Shown here in pieces: positions 47,581 to 56,620 of a stretch of 64,000 bases of DNA. The position numbers and the translations under genes were made by a program. The stretch is taken from positions 116,015,140 through 116,079,139 of the forward strand of contig NC_081410.1 of the NCBI RefSeq assembly GCF_030272615.1, given 5' to 3'. How positions within the stretch are numbered: position 1 is the first letter of the stretch; each line of letters starts with the position of its first letter. The notes beneath the pieces are model-generated. The model was given only the letters and a program-made list of their open reading frames with translations. It was not told the DNA's origin and made no database searches. The stretch is from Cryptomeria japonica. Taxonomy: Eukaryota > Streptophyta > Pinopsida > Cupressales > Cupressaceae.

Positions 47581-50500
47581 GTCCTGATAGATGGAGGAGC
47601 AGGTCTTAATATTTGTACATTGAGCACCATCAGACAATTGGGATATTCTAACAAAGCTGTAAATTCTACAAACCAAATCACTATTAAGGCTTATGATGAT
47701 GAAGAGCGCTCGTCCAAGGGTACAGTCACCTTACCACTAAGAATAGGGCCAGTCACAAAGGACGTGGTTTGTCAAGTCCTGGATCTAGACCTCACGTATA
47801 ACATATTGCTAGGACATCCGTGGATTCATGAAATGAGGGCAGTCCCATCAACATACCACCAATGCATTAAGTTTCCTCATAATGGAGTCGAGGTAACGGT
47901 CAATGGTGATCCAAATCCATTCATATATTGCAATAACTTGAGATCACATACTGAGACTATCATTCCCAGCAATCGTGAGGCTACTCCTTCTTCAGCATAT
48001 ATTGATCCTGAGTCATTAAAGCCCTCGACATCCAAACAAGGTGAACTTAGAGCCAAGTTTCAAGACAAAGGCATGGGAGAATACACTCTGAATCAAACAA
48101 TGTTCTTACGACAAGTCATGACCTCTCCCAAGGAATATGGGAGGCCACATCCTAATAAGCAAATCTCCATCATGCTACTCAAATGGGATCCTACCGTCTT
48201 TCAAAAATGGGGCGAACTAGAGGAAGAAAATTTATATAAAATGCTATATAAGGACGCTGAAGAGGATACACATGATCAAATTATAATACCCTGTGAGAAC
48301 TATGGCAAAGGTTTCAAAATTCTACAAAGATTCGGGTATGATGGAAAAAGTCCTCTTGGACTACGCAAAGAAGGTGTCATGGAGCCTTTACAACCTGAGC
48401 TAACTACAAGAAGGGAACGCTCCAAGGGGCTTGGTTTTCTAAATCCCAAGATTCACAATAAAAGAACAAAACAGATATGGCGAGTCAAAGTGGCTGAAGT
48501 TCAACAAGAAGATGACTATTCTACAGATTCCAACGAATGGGAATGGGGTTCAGACAAATCCTCCAGCGACTTTGAGCTCAACGAGACATTTAGAGAGCCA
48601 GAGGAACCTACAGAGGAGGAGGAGTTTTACAAGAAATTCAGAGTTGGTCAAGAACCGACCCATGAGGATCCCGCACAAGATTCTTTTCAAGGCTCTAGGT
48701 CAAGATCACATAGGATGAGGACACCTGTCCCTGAGGGTGCTACTAGTGATGATAATTTGGACTCACTCACGATCGAAACTGATGAGGAGAGTGCCATTGA
48801 CGACCTCGATGACTATCTTGACATACCTGAATATAACCACATCTTCACTATTAGCCTTGCGAACTCTGAAAACACTAAAGACCTTCCCCTCGTACACCCC
48901 CAACTCATTGACTGGGATCAGGATGGACCAGCACAGCTTGATACATTTCAAAATGACGAAGCTATTGTCGATTATCTTGGCATTCGCGACGATCTTCCTC
49001 TTGGAGACCATAAAGCAGGATACGCCATAGAGCTTAATAACATGGCATACTTTGGTGAGGGTGTCGGGCCTTCTAGTCGCAAAAATGTGAAAATAAAAAC
49101 AAAACAAGGGTCTTATGGCGAAAACCACACTGTGGCGCTATCTGACTTTAAAAAAGTAAAAAGAAAGGACGTATCTGAGGGTGAAAACCTCTCTGAGGCG
49201 CCCGAAGATGGAAGGCTTGACATTCTCCCAGCATCATACGAGGAAAAATCATCCATGTTGGTAGAGGAGACTATAAAGACAAACATTGGTACAACAGAGG
49301 TTCCCCATAACATATTTTTGGCTCAATCATTGACAGAGGCCGAGAAAGTAAGATTCATAAGCTTCTTTAAGGAACGACAAGTTAACTTCGCATGGTCTTA
49401 TGCTGATATGCCTGGACTAGACCCCAATTTAGTAATGCATCATTTAACAGTCAAACCGGGGGCAAAACCAGTAAAGCAGAAATTGAGGAAAATGCATCCA
49501 CAAGTGGCATTATTAGTCAAGACAGAACTGGAGAAATTACTGGATGTTGGATTCATACGCCCAATTGATTATCCCGAATGGATTTCCAACTTAGTACCTG
49601 TTAGCAAACCAGATCGCAGCATCCGAATATGTATAGACTTCAGGGATATCAACAAGGCTTGTCCGAAGGACGATTTCCCATTACCAAACATTGATTTAAT
49701 TGTTGATCTCACAGCAGGCCATGAGATGTTATCTTTAATGGACGGATTCTCTGGATATAATCAAATCAGGATTGCATCTGAAGATCAACATAAAACATCA
49801 TTTACTTGTCCATGGGGAACCTTCTGCTGGAATGTCATGCCCTTTGGGCTGAAAAATGCAGGTGCCACGTATCAACGAGCTATGACTACTATCTTCCATG
49901 ATCTCATGCACATAACCGTGGAAGATTATGTTGACGATCTTTTGGTTAAATCAATAGACAGAAATACACACTTGGACATACTTTCAGTCACTTTTGATCA
50001 GTTGGAAAAGTACAAGGTAAGACTAAATCCTAAAAAATGTGTCTTTGGAGTAACCTCCGGGAAGCTCCTAGGATTCATTGTGTCTAAAAGAGGAATAGAA
50101 GCTGATCCAGCAAAAGTCAAGGCTATCTTAGACATGCCGCCACCCAAGAATATCAGTCAACTTCGGTCTTTACAAGGGAGACTCCAGTCCATACGAAGAT
50201 TCATAGCACAACTTGCAGATAAGTGCAATCCTTTCCAGCACCTGCTACACAAAAACATCAAGTTCAAATGGGATGAGAACTGTCAACAGGCTTTTCAGGC
50301 ACTCAAAGACTATCTTTTGAACCCGCCAGTTTTGATGCCACCAATTCCAGATCAACCATTGCTACTTTACATATCAACTACTCCAACAGCACTGGGGGCA
50401 CTCCTAGCACAGCAAATACCTAACGGCAAGGAAAAAGCGGTCTACTATATCAGTCGCACATTGGTGGGATATGAGCTGAACTACACACCAATTAAGCGTG

Positions 50501-51588
50501 CATGTCTCGCTGTGGTCTTTGCTTCACAAAAATTACGACATTATATGCTTACTCACAAGACTAAGTTGATTGCCAGAATTGATCCACTAAAATATCTTCT
50601 CAACAAAGCTACACTTACTGGGCGGCTGGCCAAGTGGGTAATGATCTTGAGTGAATTCGACATTGAATATGTGGACAGAAAAGCCATAAAAGGACAAGTC
50701 ATCACAGATCAACTGGCAGATGCTCCCATGATAGATGATGTTCCTCTACAGTCAGAATTTCCAGATGAGTCCATTCTAACAATATCACCTGCAAAGCCAT
50801 GGCAACTATACTTTGATGGCTCATACACACAGCATGGGGCAGGAGCGGGTATACTCTTTATAACTCCTCAAGGCGATTCTATACCAAAGTCATACCGCTT
50901 ATCATTTCCTTGCACCAACAATATAGCGGAATACGAGGCATTAACAACTGGGCTAAGAATTGCAGTTCAATGGAAGATCCAAGAACTTCGTGTTTTTGGG
51001 GATTCTCAACTGGTCATCCGTCAAGCAACTGATGATTATCAAACAAAGGATGAAAAACTAATGCCTTACAAACAACTGGTAGATTATCTGAAACAGCACT
51101 TTGCAAAGATAGAATTTGAGCAGATACCAAGAGAACAGAATCGTGCTGCTGATGCCATGGCTACAATTGCTTCGCTCATTGATCTACCGCAAAATGAGAC
51201 CTGCTATGAGTTCCTGGTTGACAACCTGCTGATTCCGTCATATGAGATCACTCCTACGGAAATGATATGTGTTGTTGGTTCTGAATCCCAGTTATATGGT
51301 TCCATATTCACATACCTTCGCGACAATATCTTACCTCCCGATCTATCGAACAACCAACGCTGCACTTTCATTCGCCAATCCTCCCGATACGTTATCCTAG
51401 CTGATATCCTATACCGACGAGGTCTAGATGGCACCCTCCTTAGATGTTTAGAGAGTGATGAAGCTCAAATTGCGTTACGAGAAGTGCACGAAGGGATATG
51501 TGGTCCGCATACTAGTGGTCCTACCTTGGCCAAGAAACTCATCAGGACTGGATACTACTGGCCTACTATGGAAAAAGATGCATATTAG
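47581..51588 (+). CDS. pol: T2 pol: protease, G-patch, RT, two RNases H
   Basis: The frame continues from gag. Protease: LIDGGAG with catalytic Asp at 47590-47592 and LLGHPWIH near 47806. A G-patch-like segment (YGKGFKILQRFGYDGKSPLG ... SKGLGF) spans 48298-48440. An acidic linker with two RNA-hairpin motifs (49117, 49180) follows. RT runs ~49480-50200, with YVDD at 49927-49938. Gypsy RNase H ~50262-50690. A second, archaeal-type RNase H (YFDGSYTQHGAGAG, catalytic Asp 50815; NNIAEYEAL; GDSQLVI) runs ~50796-51175, diagnostic of Tat elements. The integrase zinc-binding region starts at 51486 (HEGICGPH). TAG at 51586-51588 stops the frame inside this zinc finger. All key residues I can check are present. 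Confidence 0.92.
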   Translation, partial: VLIDGGAGLNICTLSTIRQLGYSNKAVNSTNQITIKAYDDEERSSKGTVTLPLRIGPVTKDVVCQVLDLDLTYNILLGHPWIHEMRAVPSTYHQCIKFPHNGVEVTVNGDPNPFIYCNNLRSHTETIIPSNREATPSSAYIDPESLKPSTSKQGELRAKFQDKGMGEYTLNQTMFLRQVMTSPKEYGRPHPNKQISIMLLKWDPTVFQKWGELEEENLYKMLYKDAEEDTHDQIIIPCENYGKGFKILQRFGYDGKSPLGLRKEGVMEPLQPELTTRRERSKGLGFLNPKIHNKRTKQIWRVKVAEVQQEDDYSTDSNEWEWGSDKSSSDFELNETFREPEEPTEEEEFYKKFRVGQEPTHEDPAQDSFQGSRSRSHRMRTPVPEGATSDDNLDSLTIETDEESAIDDLDDYLDIPEYNHIFTISLANSENTKDLPLVHPQLIDWDQDGPAQLDTFQNDEAIVDYLGIRDDLPLGDHKAGYAIELNNMAYFGEGVGPSSRKNVKIKTKQGSYGENHTVALSDFKKVKRKDVSEGENLSEAPEDGRLDILPASYEEKSSMLVEETIKTNIGTTEVPHNIFLAQSLTEAEKVRFISFFKERQVNFAWSYADMPGLDPNLVMHHLTVKPGAKPVKQKLRKMHPQVALLVKTELEKLLDVGFIRPIDYPEWISNLVPVSKPDRSIRICIDFRDINKACPKDDFPLPNIDLIVDLTAGHEMLSLMDGFSGYNQIRIASEDQHKTSFTCPWGTFCWNVMPFGLKNAGATYQRAMTTIFHDLMHITVEDYVDDLLVKSIDRNTHLDILSVTFDQLEKYKVRLNPKKCVFGVTSGKLLGFIVSKRGIEADPAKVKAILDMPPPKNISQLRSLQGRLQSIRRFIAQLADKCNPFQHLLHKNIKFKWDENCQQAFQALKDYLLNPPVLMPPIPDQPLLLYISTTPTALGALLAQQIPNGKEKAVYYISRTLVGYELNYTPIKRACLAVVFASQKLRHYMLTHKTKLIARIDPLKYLLNKATLTGRLAKWVMILSEFDIEYVDRKAIKGQVITDQLADAPMIDDVPLQSEFPDESILTISPAKPWQLYFDGSYTQHGAGAGILFITPQGDSIPKSYRLSFPCTNNIAEYEALTTGLRIAVQWKIQELRVFGDSQLVIRQATDDYQTKDEKLMPYKQLVDYLKQHFAKIEFEQIPREQNRAADAMATIASLIDLPQNETCYEFLVDNLLIPSYEITPTEMICVVGSESQLYGSIFTYLRDNILPPDLSNNQRCTFIRQSSRYVILADILYRRGLDGTLLRCLESDEAQIALREVHEGICGPHTSGPTLAKKLIRTGYYWPTMEKDAY
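49117..49202 (+). other. Two GGYGAAAACC hairpin motifs inside pol
   Basis: GGCGAAAA-CCAC-ACT-GTGG-CGC (49117-49138) and GGTGAAAA-CCTC-TCT-GAGG-CGCC (49180-49202) share the flanks but have different, each self-complementary, stems. They lie in the acidic linker between G-patch and RT. Three related copies lie in the 3' untranslated region. Confidence 0.8.
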
Positions 51589-52548
51589 TTTGTCAAGAAG
51601 TGTAAACAGTGTCAAATTCATGGAGACCTTATACATGCACCAGCACAGGAACTACAGCCACTTGCATCTCCTTGGCCCTTTTGTCAGTGGGGACTCGATC
51701 TCATAGGCAAGATTCACCCTCCTTCTTCCAATGGACATAAATTCATTATCACAGCCACAGAATATTTCACAAAGTGGATTGAAGCCGTGCCTCTCACACA
51801 AGTTACTGGGAAACAAATCGCTACTTTCATTCTGAACTACATCATTTGCCGATACGGGATCCCTACTTCCATTATTACCGATAACGGGCGTCCTTTCAAG
51901 AACCAGGATGTTCGTGAACTCTGTGAGCGCTTCCATATCTCTCATCGTTTCTCCACACCATATTACCCTCAAGGTAATGGCCAAGCTGAGGCGTCTAACA
52001 AAACAATTCTCAAAATCCTTAAAAAGACAGTCGACGACGCTGGCCGTAACTGGCATGTCCAACTCAATCCTGCACTTTGGGCCTACCGCACAAGTGTCCG
52101 CACACCTACAGGAGCTACACCCTACTCACTTGTCTACGGCGCTGAAGCCATCTTGCCTATTGAGGTCGAGTTACCTTCTTTACGGGTCTCCTTGAGAAAC
52201 ATAATCAACGATGAAGACTACAGGGTCTCTCGCTTACAAGAACTAGAACTGCTGGAGGAACGACGACACACTGCTTTTAATCATCTCAAGGCTTACCAAC
52301 AACGAATGAGTCGCAGTTACAATCACAAGGTCAAGCCTCACACATTTGAGGTAGGTGACTCAGTCCTCAGAGAGAACCCCAAGAATCAGCAAGACAGAGA
52401 TAAGAAGGGCAAATTTGAACCCAACTGGCTTGGTCCTTACATCATCACAGCAGTATATGGATCTGGGGCATATCAGCTCTCAACTACAGAAGGTGAACCC
52501 TTGGAGGATCCTATCAACAGCATGCACCTTCGCAGGTTCTACACATAG
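51589..52548 (+). CDS. int: T2 integrase, core and C-terminal domain
   Basis: In the same frame after the TAG, KKCKQCQ completes the HHCC zinc finger. The catalytic triad is intact: GLDLIG (Asp 51697-51699), ITDNGRPF (Asp 51880-51882) and GQAEASNK (Glu 51988-51990), giving DD35E spacing. The C-terminal part, with ENPKN and NWLGPYIITAVYG, ends MHLRRFYT at 52546. It inserts element cDNA into the genome and makes the 5-bp duplication seen here. First ATG in this segment is 51787, so a protein started there would lack the first catalytic Asp. Confidence 0.92.
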   Translation, partial: FVKKCKQCQIHGDLIHAPAQELQPLASPWPFCQWGLDLIGKIHPPSSNGHKFIITATEYFTKWIEAVPLTQVTGKQIATFILNYIICRYGIPTSIITDNGRPFKNQDVRELCERFHISHRFSTPYYPQGNGQAEASNKTILKILKKTVDDAGRNWHVQLNPALWAYRTSVRTPTGATPYSLVYGAEAILPIEVELPSLRVSLRNIINDEDYRVSRLQELELLEERRHTAFNHLKAYQQRMSRSYNHKVKPHTFEVGDSVLRENPKNQQDRDKKGKFEPNWLGPYIITAVYGSGAYQLSTTEGEPLEDPINSMHLRRFYT

Positions 52549-54266
52549 CCCTTCAGAATATCCTAATTCAAAAATACAAAAAAATCAAAAAAATTTCAAA
52601 AATACAAAAAAAAAAATTATAAAACAAAAAAATCGTTACTTGGTGAAAACCTGGCAAATAGGCGCCTTGTGACAACAAAAAAAAAATTGAAAAAATCAAA
52701 AAAGTAAAGAGAAATAATTTCGTCCAACGGTGAAAACCACTTCGGTGGCGCCCTGGGCAAGTACCATGGTGAAAAATGGGTCACCAGCGCCATGCGTAGA
52801 GGCTTTGCTCCTCCCTCTTTCAGGATTCTCTTCCATCCTTTCACTTCGCACACACTCACAACCTATTTGTTCACAATAAACTTACCCATTCCCATCATGG
52901 CTTGTTATTGATCTACCTAAGATTGGTTAGCCATCCATAACCCTCCCTTTTCACCCCCTTTTTCATCCATAATAAATCGGATCCTATCTGTGACTACGGC
53001 CAATTCCTAAGTCTAGTAATGGGTGTGGAACTAAGAACGTCACATGTTCAAGGAGTACAGTTTCTTCCAGCTTTCTTCAGTCTGTCCGCGCACAATCCGC
53101 AATAAAGCAGCATTTGCATCGCCAGTCCACAATAAAGTTCCGCCTTCTCCGCAATAAAGTATCAGTTTCATGGATTCAGTCAGTTTCAGATAAGACACAG
53201 CAGCAACAATGAGCTTCAACAAAATCAAATCTTTCAACAGACTCAGGCAACATATGGTTCAGTGCTATCTATCCTTTTTGTGAAAGTGAACATTGTGACC
53301 ACAATCGAATAAGACTTAAACAAGTGACAAGAGACACTAAACTTGAGGACTACAGTGGATGTTGGTGTCGAGTCTTGGTTTTCTTTTGATTTTATCTTTT
53401 TGGTGACATGTCTTTTAGCTTTTCCAGGATGTCTTTGACTAGAGATTCTATCTCCAGGATGTCTTTGACTAGAAAGGCGAGGATGGGGTATCGTCACCTA
53501 TTTGCATTTGCTATCTGTGGATTGTCTTTTAGTAATGCTATGGCTTGTCCAAGGATATGAGGACACTGTGAGTCTAGTATGAACTGGGGCATTCCTTGTT
53601 TGTGACTGTCTTATCTCCATGCAAACGGGTACAATGACTTTCTGGGCCGAACATATGCCTTGATTGTCATAACCTATTTTGCCATAATAAGCTCAATGAT
53701 GATAACGCACAAGAAGCTCTTTCACTTTCATATCTTCTATCTTCCATCCCCCTTTCTTGATTGACTTCCATCGTCCTTCTCAAGTCCACGTAGCCTGCTA
53801 TCACATGACTGAGTATAATAACACACCAAAAACATTTGCATTTCATTTAGCTGCACCTACATCACCACATATAAGCATTTCATACATACATATAGATATT
53901 ACAACTGCATCACATCCTGCACACAACACCTGTTAGCACAATTTACATTTGCATTATCATATTCATTTGCATTACATACATTCACATTTGCATCATGCAT
54001 ACACATATAAAACATAAAAGAACAAAGATATATTGCATTGCATCATATAAGCATCCATATCATAAAACATATACATCATAGAAGCATCTCATCACATAAG
54101 GTACACATGCATATAGCTGCCGCAAAAATGAATCATCTCTCATATATAATCACAATGTGTCAGGATACAATGATGTCAAAAGAATCATATGGCTACAAAG
54201 AATCACCCGCAGGTGTCTACAATACAACAATGGTACATATACTGATACAATGGGAGCCCACTATAG
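52549..54266 (+). other. T2 post-pol untranslated region
   Basis: Begins with A-rich runs (52565-52710). No gene is visible. Contains three GGTGAAAA hairpin motifs (listed separately), repeated 'cc(g/a)caataaag' units at 53090-53160, and a 26-base direct repeat 'tctccaggatgtctttgactagaa/g' at about 53423-53475. It separates pol from the convergent antisense gene. Confidence 0.6.
52642..52791 (+). other. Three GGTGAAAACC...GGCGCC hairpin motifs after pol
   Basis: Copies at 52642-52666 (CCT...AGG stem, 7-base loop), 52729-52752 (CCAC-TTCG-GTGG, a UUCG tetraloop stem) and 52768-52791 (TGGTGA...TCACCA stem, ending AGCGCC). All are separated by A-rich spacers. The flanks are conserved while stems change in a compensating way. 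Confidence 0.8.
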
Positions 54267-54842
54267 CTATGAGGAACTCCCTCCCTCGGAGCCGCCTGGC
54301 CTCGACGGAGTCTGAGCTATAGATGGACCTGCTCCAGGATCCCCCTGTCTCTCTGGTGGTGGTGGAGGCCCCATGACCCCACCGCTGGATGTCGGTCTCC
54401 TGCGACTCCCTCCCGTAACCGTCGCTGTGCGCGATGATCTATGGAAGCTCCTAGCCCGCTGATCTGCTGGCACGACTGCATAGTATAGATCCCTCCAGTA
54501 GGCGATCTCCTCTCTGGCTCGCAAAACATATGCGTAGCCTGCCCCTGCATCCTCTGCTGCCCACCTCCCTGCCCTCAGAGCTGTCTCGGCCTCTGTGTAT
54601 CTCTGGATGGCCTGATTCCTCTCCCACTCTGTGTCTCTGACCCTGATCCTGAGGTGGTCTCTCTCCCGCACCAAATCCTCAATCTCATCTGCCTGGCCCT
54701 GGCAGATCTCTCGCAGCCTCAACACCTCATCCTCCTCAGAATCTCCGCTCTCAGCCTCTGCCTGTGGCTCCTCCCCTACAGGTGCCTGTCCCTCAGCCTC
54801 TGCCTGCACCTGTCCCTGTGCCTGTATAGGTACCTGTGGCTA
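54267..54842 (-). pseudogene. T2 antisense gene, in-frame C-terminal coiled-coil segment
   Basis: In the same frame as the PMD exon and after two in-frame TAG codons (54911-54909 and 54842-54840). It has no ATG near its start. It reads a Gln/Ala/Glu repeat region, an acidic block (SGDSEEDEV), then a coiled coil of about 90 residues (LRLREICQGQADEIEDLVRE, RIRVRDTEWERNQAIQRY, YVLRAREEIAYWRDLYY) and a Gly/Pro/Ser-rich basic tail, ending at 54267. The continuity of frame and codon bias indicates that the PMD protein once extended through here. Both stops could derive from Gln codons by one C-to-T change. Confidence 0.65.
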
Positions 54843-54908
54843 TACCTGTCTCTGTCCCTCTGCCTGCACCTGTCTCGGTCCCTGTCTAGGACCCTGTGCT
54901 GCTGGCAC

Positions 54909-56216
54909 CTATAGGGGCTGTCCACCCCGACCCCTCACCACCGGAGCTGCTCTCTGTTGTCCTCCCTCCCTCCGAGGTGCCACCCGCCTCTCTCCCACCA
55001 CTCCCCTCCGCCTCCGCCGGCCCCTACCTCCATCCCCTCCACCATCATCGTCATCTCCTCCACCCTCTCCCTCCAGTGGCTCTGCCGGATCTGTCAACCT
55101 GGGAAACAGATGCTCTGCCCAATACGCAGAGTACTCTGCGTCCATCCTTGCATCATCTACCTCTGGCCACATGTCCCAGGGCATCGGCATCATCTCTGCT
55201 AGCTGTGTCACCGCCTGATCATAAGATAATAGTGGCCCAAACTGCACCTGATCTCTGACCGTACGGGCATACATGCCCGAGGCCCGTGGCATCCGTTGGA
55301 TCCGCCCAAACTGCCTGCATACCCTGTCTACGAGCTGCCTCTCCAGAATATAGGGCGGCCGCCCAATCAGATACCTGCTCCTGAATACATAGGGTAGCTC
55401 CAATGCGTCATCATCCCACTCCTCGCACCCCAGGTACGGCCTCCAGATGACCATGTCTATGTCATCTATGACGCGCCTCCAATGCTCCAATCTACCAATC
55501 CGAGGCTGGGATGTAATCATGTCGTACAAGTGCACGAAGCTCCGCCCCTGTCCTCTGCCTCTGAAATGAATGGGCCGTGTGATGGGAAGGTGCTCATAAG
55601 CCCACACCTGCAAGAGAGTCACGCCGCAGCCCAAACCCACTGATCCGTGGTACACAAACTGATGCAGCTCATAATATAAATGTGCCAGGACACATGGCCC
55701 CCATGCATACCTAGTGTGCTCTGCCATCAGCGTCTCCAATGCCCCTCCCCAGCCCACTGCCAATCCTCGTGTGGCCCTGTCTGGACACAAGTACCCACTG
55801 ATGACTCCCCCAATAACTGCCGGCAATGCTAAACCTGTGGCAGTCATGGTATCCCAGGCTACATGACCTGCTCGCATCTCCAAACCGGGATCCTGAAACA
55901 CCCGTCTCAATGCCTCCCTGTCACCGTCACGGTCATAGGGAATCAACTCTCCATCAATGGGGATATGCAGTATCCTGTAGACATCCTCTAATGTCACTGT
56001 CATCTCACCCATCGGCAGGTGAAACGTGCATGTCTCCGAGTGCCATCTCTCGACCAACGCAGTCAGCAACCCCATGTTTGCTCGAAACTTAGGCACATAG
56101 AGCACATGTGTGAGACCCATCTCCTCAATGGATATCATGTCCTGGATCGACAACTCTGGTCGCAGTCTCTGAGTCGACGGGAATCTCTCCCGTGACTCTA
56201 ACATCGGCAAATACTC
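54909..56216 (-). CDS. T2 antisense gene, exon 2: plant mobile domain protein
   Basis: Exon 2 starts after the acceptor ctgcag (at 56217) with EYLPMLESRERF and encodes about 435 residues to a TAG. The PMD signature PMGEMTVTLEDVYRIL then IPIDGEL is near 56015-55945, followed by ISGYLCPDRATRGLAVGWGG, LLQVWAYEHLP, VIWRPYLG and a Tyr/Trp-rich end (DMWPEVDDARMDAEYSAYW). An acidic Gly/Asp tract, an Arg run (RGRRRRRG) and a Gly/Arg tail suggest nucleic-acid binding or nuclear location. PMD proteins (MAIN/MAIL1 family) act in the plant nucleus on transposon silencing and gene expression. The exon is much richer in G+C than gag-pol. An ATG at 56204 could start an unspliced form. Intact across the domain, so probably functional until recently. 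Confidence 0.88.
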   Translation of the reverse strand, partial: EYLPMLESRERFPSTQRLRPELSIQDMISIEEMGLTHVLYVPKFRANMGLLTALVERWHSETCTFHLPMGEMTVTLEDVYRILHIPIDGELIPYDRDGDREALRRVFQDPGLEMRAGHVAWDTMTATGLALPAVIGGVISGYLCPDRATRGLAVGWGGALETLMAEHTRYAWGPCVLAHLYYELHQFVYHGSVGLGCGVTLLQVWAYEHLPITRPIHFRGRGQGRSFVHLYDMITSQPRIGRLEHWRRVIDDIDMVIWRPYLGCEEWDDDALELPYVFRSRYLIGRPPYILERQLVDRVCRQFGRIQRMPRASGMYARTVRDQVQFGPLLSYDQAVTQLAEMMPMPWDMWPEVDDARMDAEYSAYWAEHLFPRLTDPAEPLEGEGGGDDDDGGGDGGRGRRRRRGVVGERRVAPRREGGQQRAAPVVRGRGGQPL

Positions 56217-56254
56217 CTGCAGTCACACAATCAATCTTGTCAGTTATCGTGGCA

Positions 56255-56495
56255 TTCACTGTTTATCACAAAATGCTACTTGCTACCTAAATGCATCTGG
56301 TTATCTATCCTAGTGACACTCACTGTTCATCACAAAGTGTTGCTATCTACCCTAAGTAGTGCTCCCTGTTCATCACAAAGTACTACGTGTGTGACATTCC
56401 TTGTTCATCACAAAGTGTCACTCACTTTCGCACTCCTTGTTCATCACAAAGTGCTGCCTATCCTGGTGCTCCTTGTTCATCACAAAGTGCCTTGA
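56255..56495. repeat. GTTCATCACAAAGTGCT repeats in the antisense intron
   Basis: Six units of '(c/t)tgttcatcacaaagtg' start near 56261, 56324, 56368, 56403, 56439 and 56474; the last three are 35-36 bp apart. On the intron strand they read CACTTTGTGATGAACA and lie within 280 bases of the acceptor. Confidence 0.85.
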
Positions 56496-56620
56496 TCTAT
56501 CCTAATCTTCCTAGAGGACCTGCTTGAGTGTATCCTCTCAGCAGCTTATCCAATCGATAGCGTATGTTCATCATAGAACTGCCGATTTGACCTAAAAGAC
56601 TAAAACCATGCATTTAAACA

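Noticed and set aside
51787-52548. Separate integrase gene starting at ATG 51787
   Set aside because: It is the in-frame continuation of pol after a stop and would lack the first catalytic Asp.
54631-55258. Long plus-strand Pro/Ser/Cys-rich frames
   Set aside because: They are the complement of the GC-rich antisense PMD exon; no domain and composition fits a shadow.
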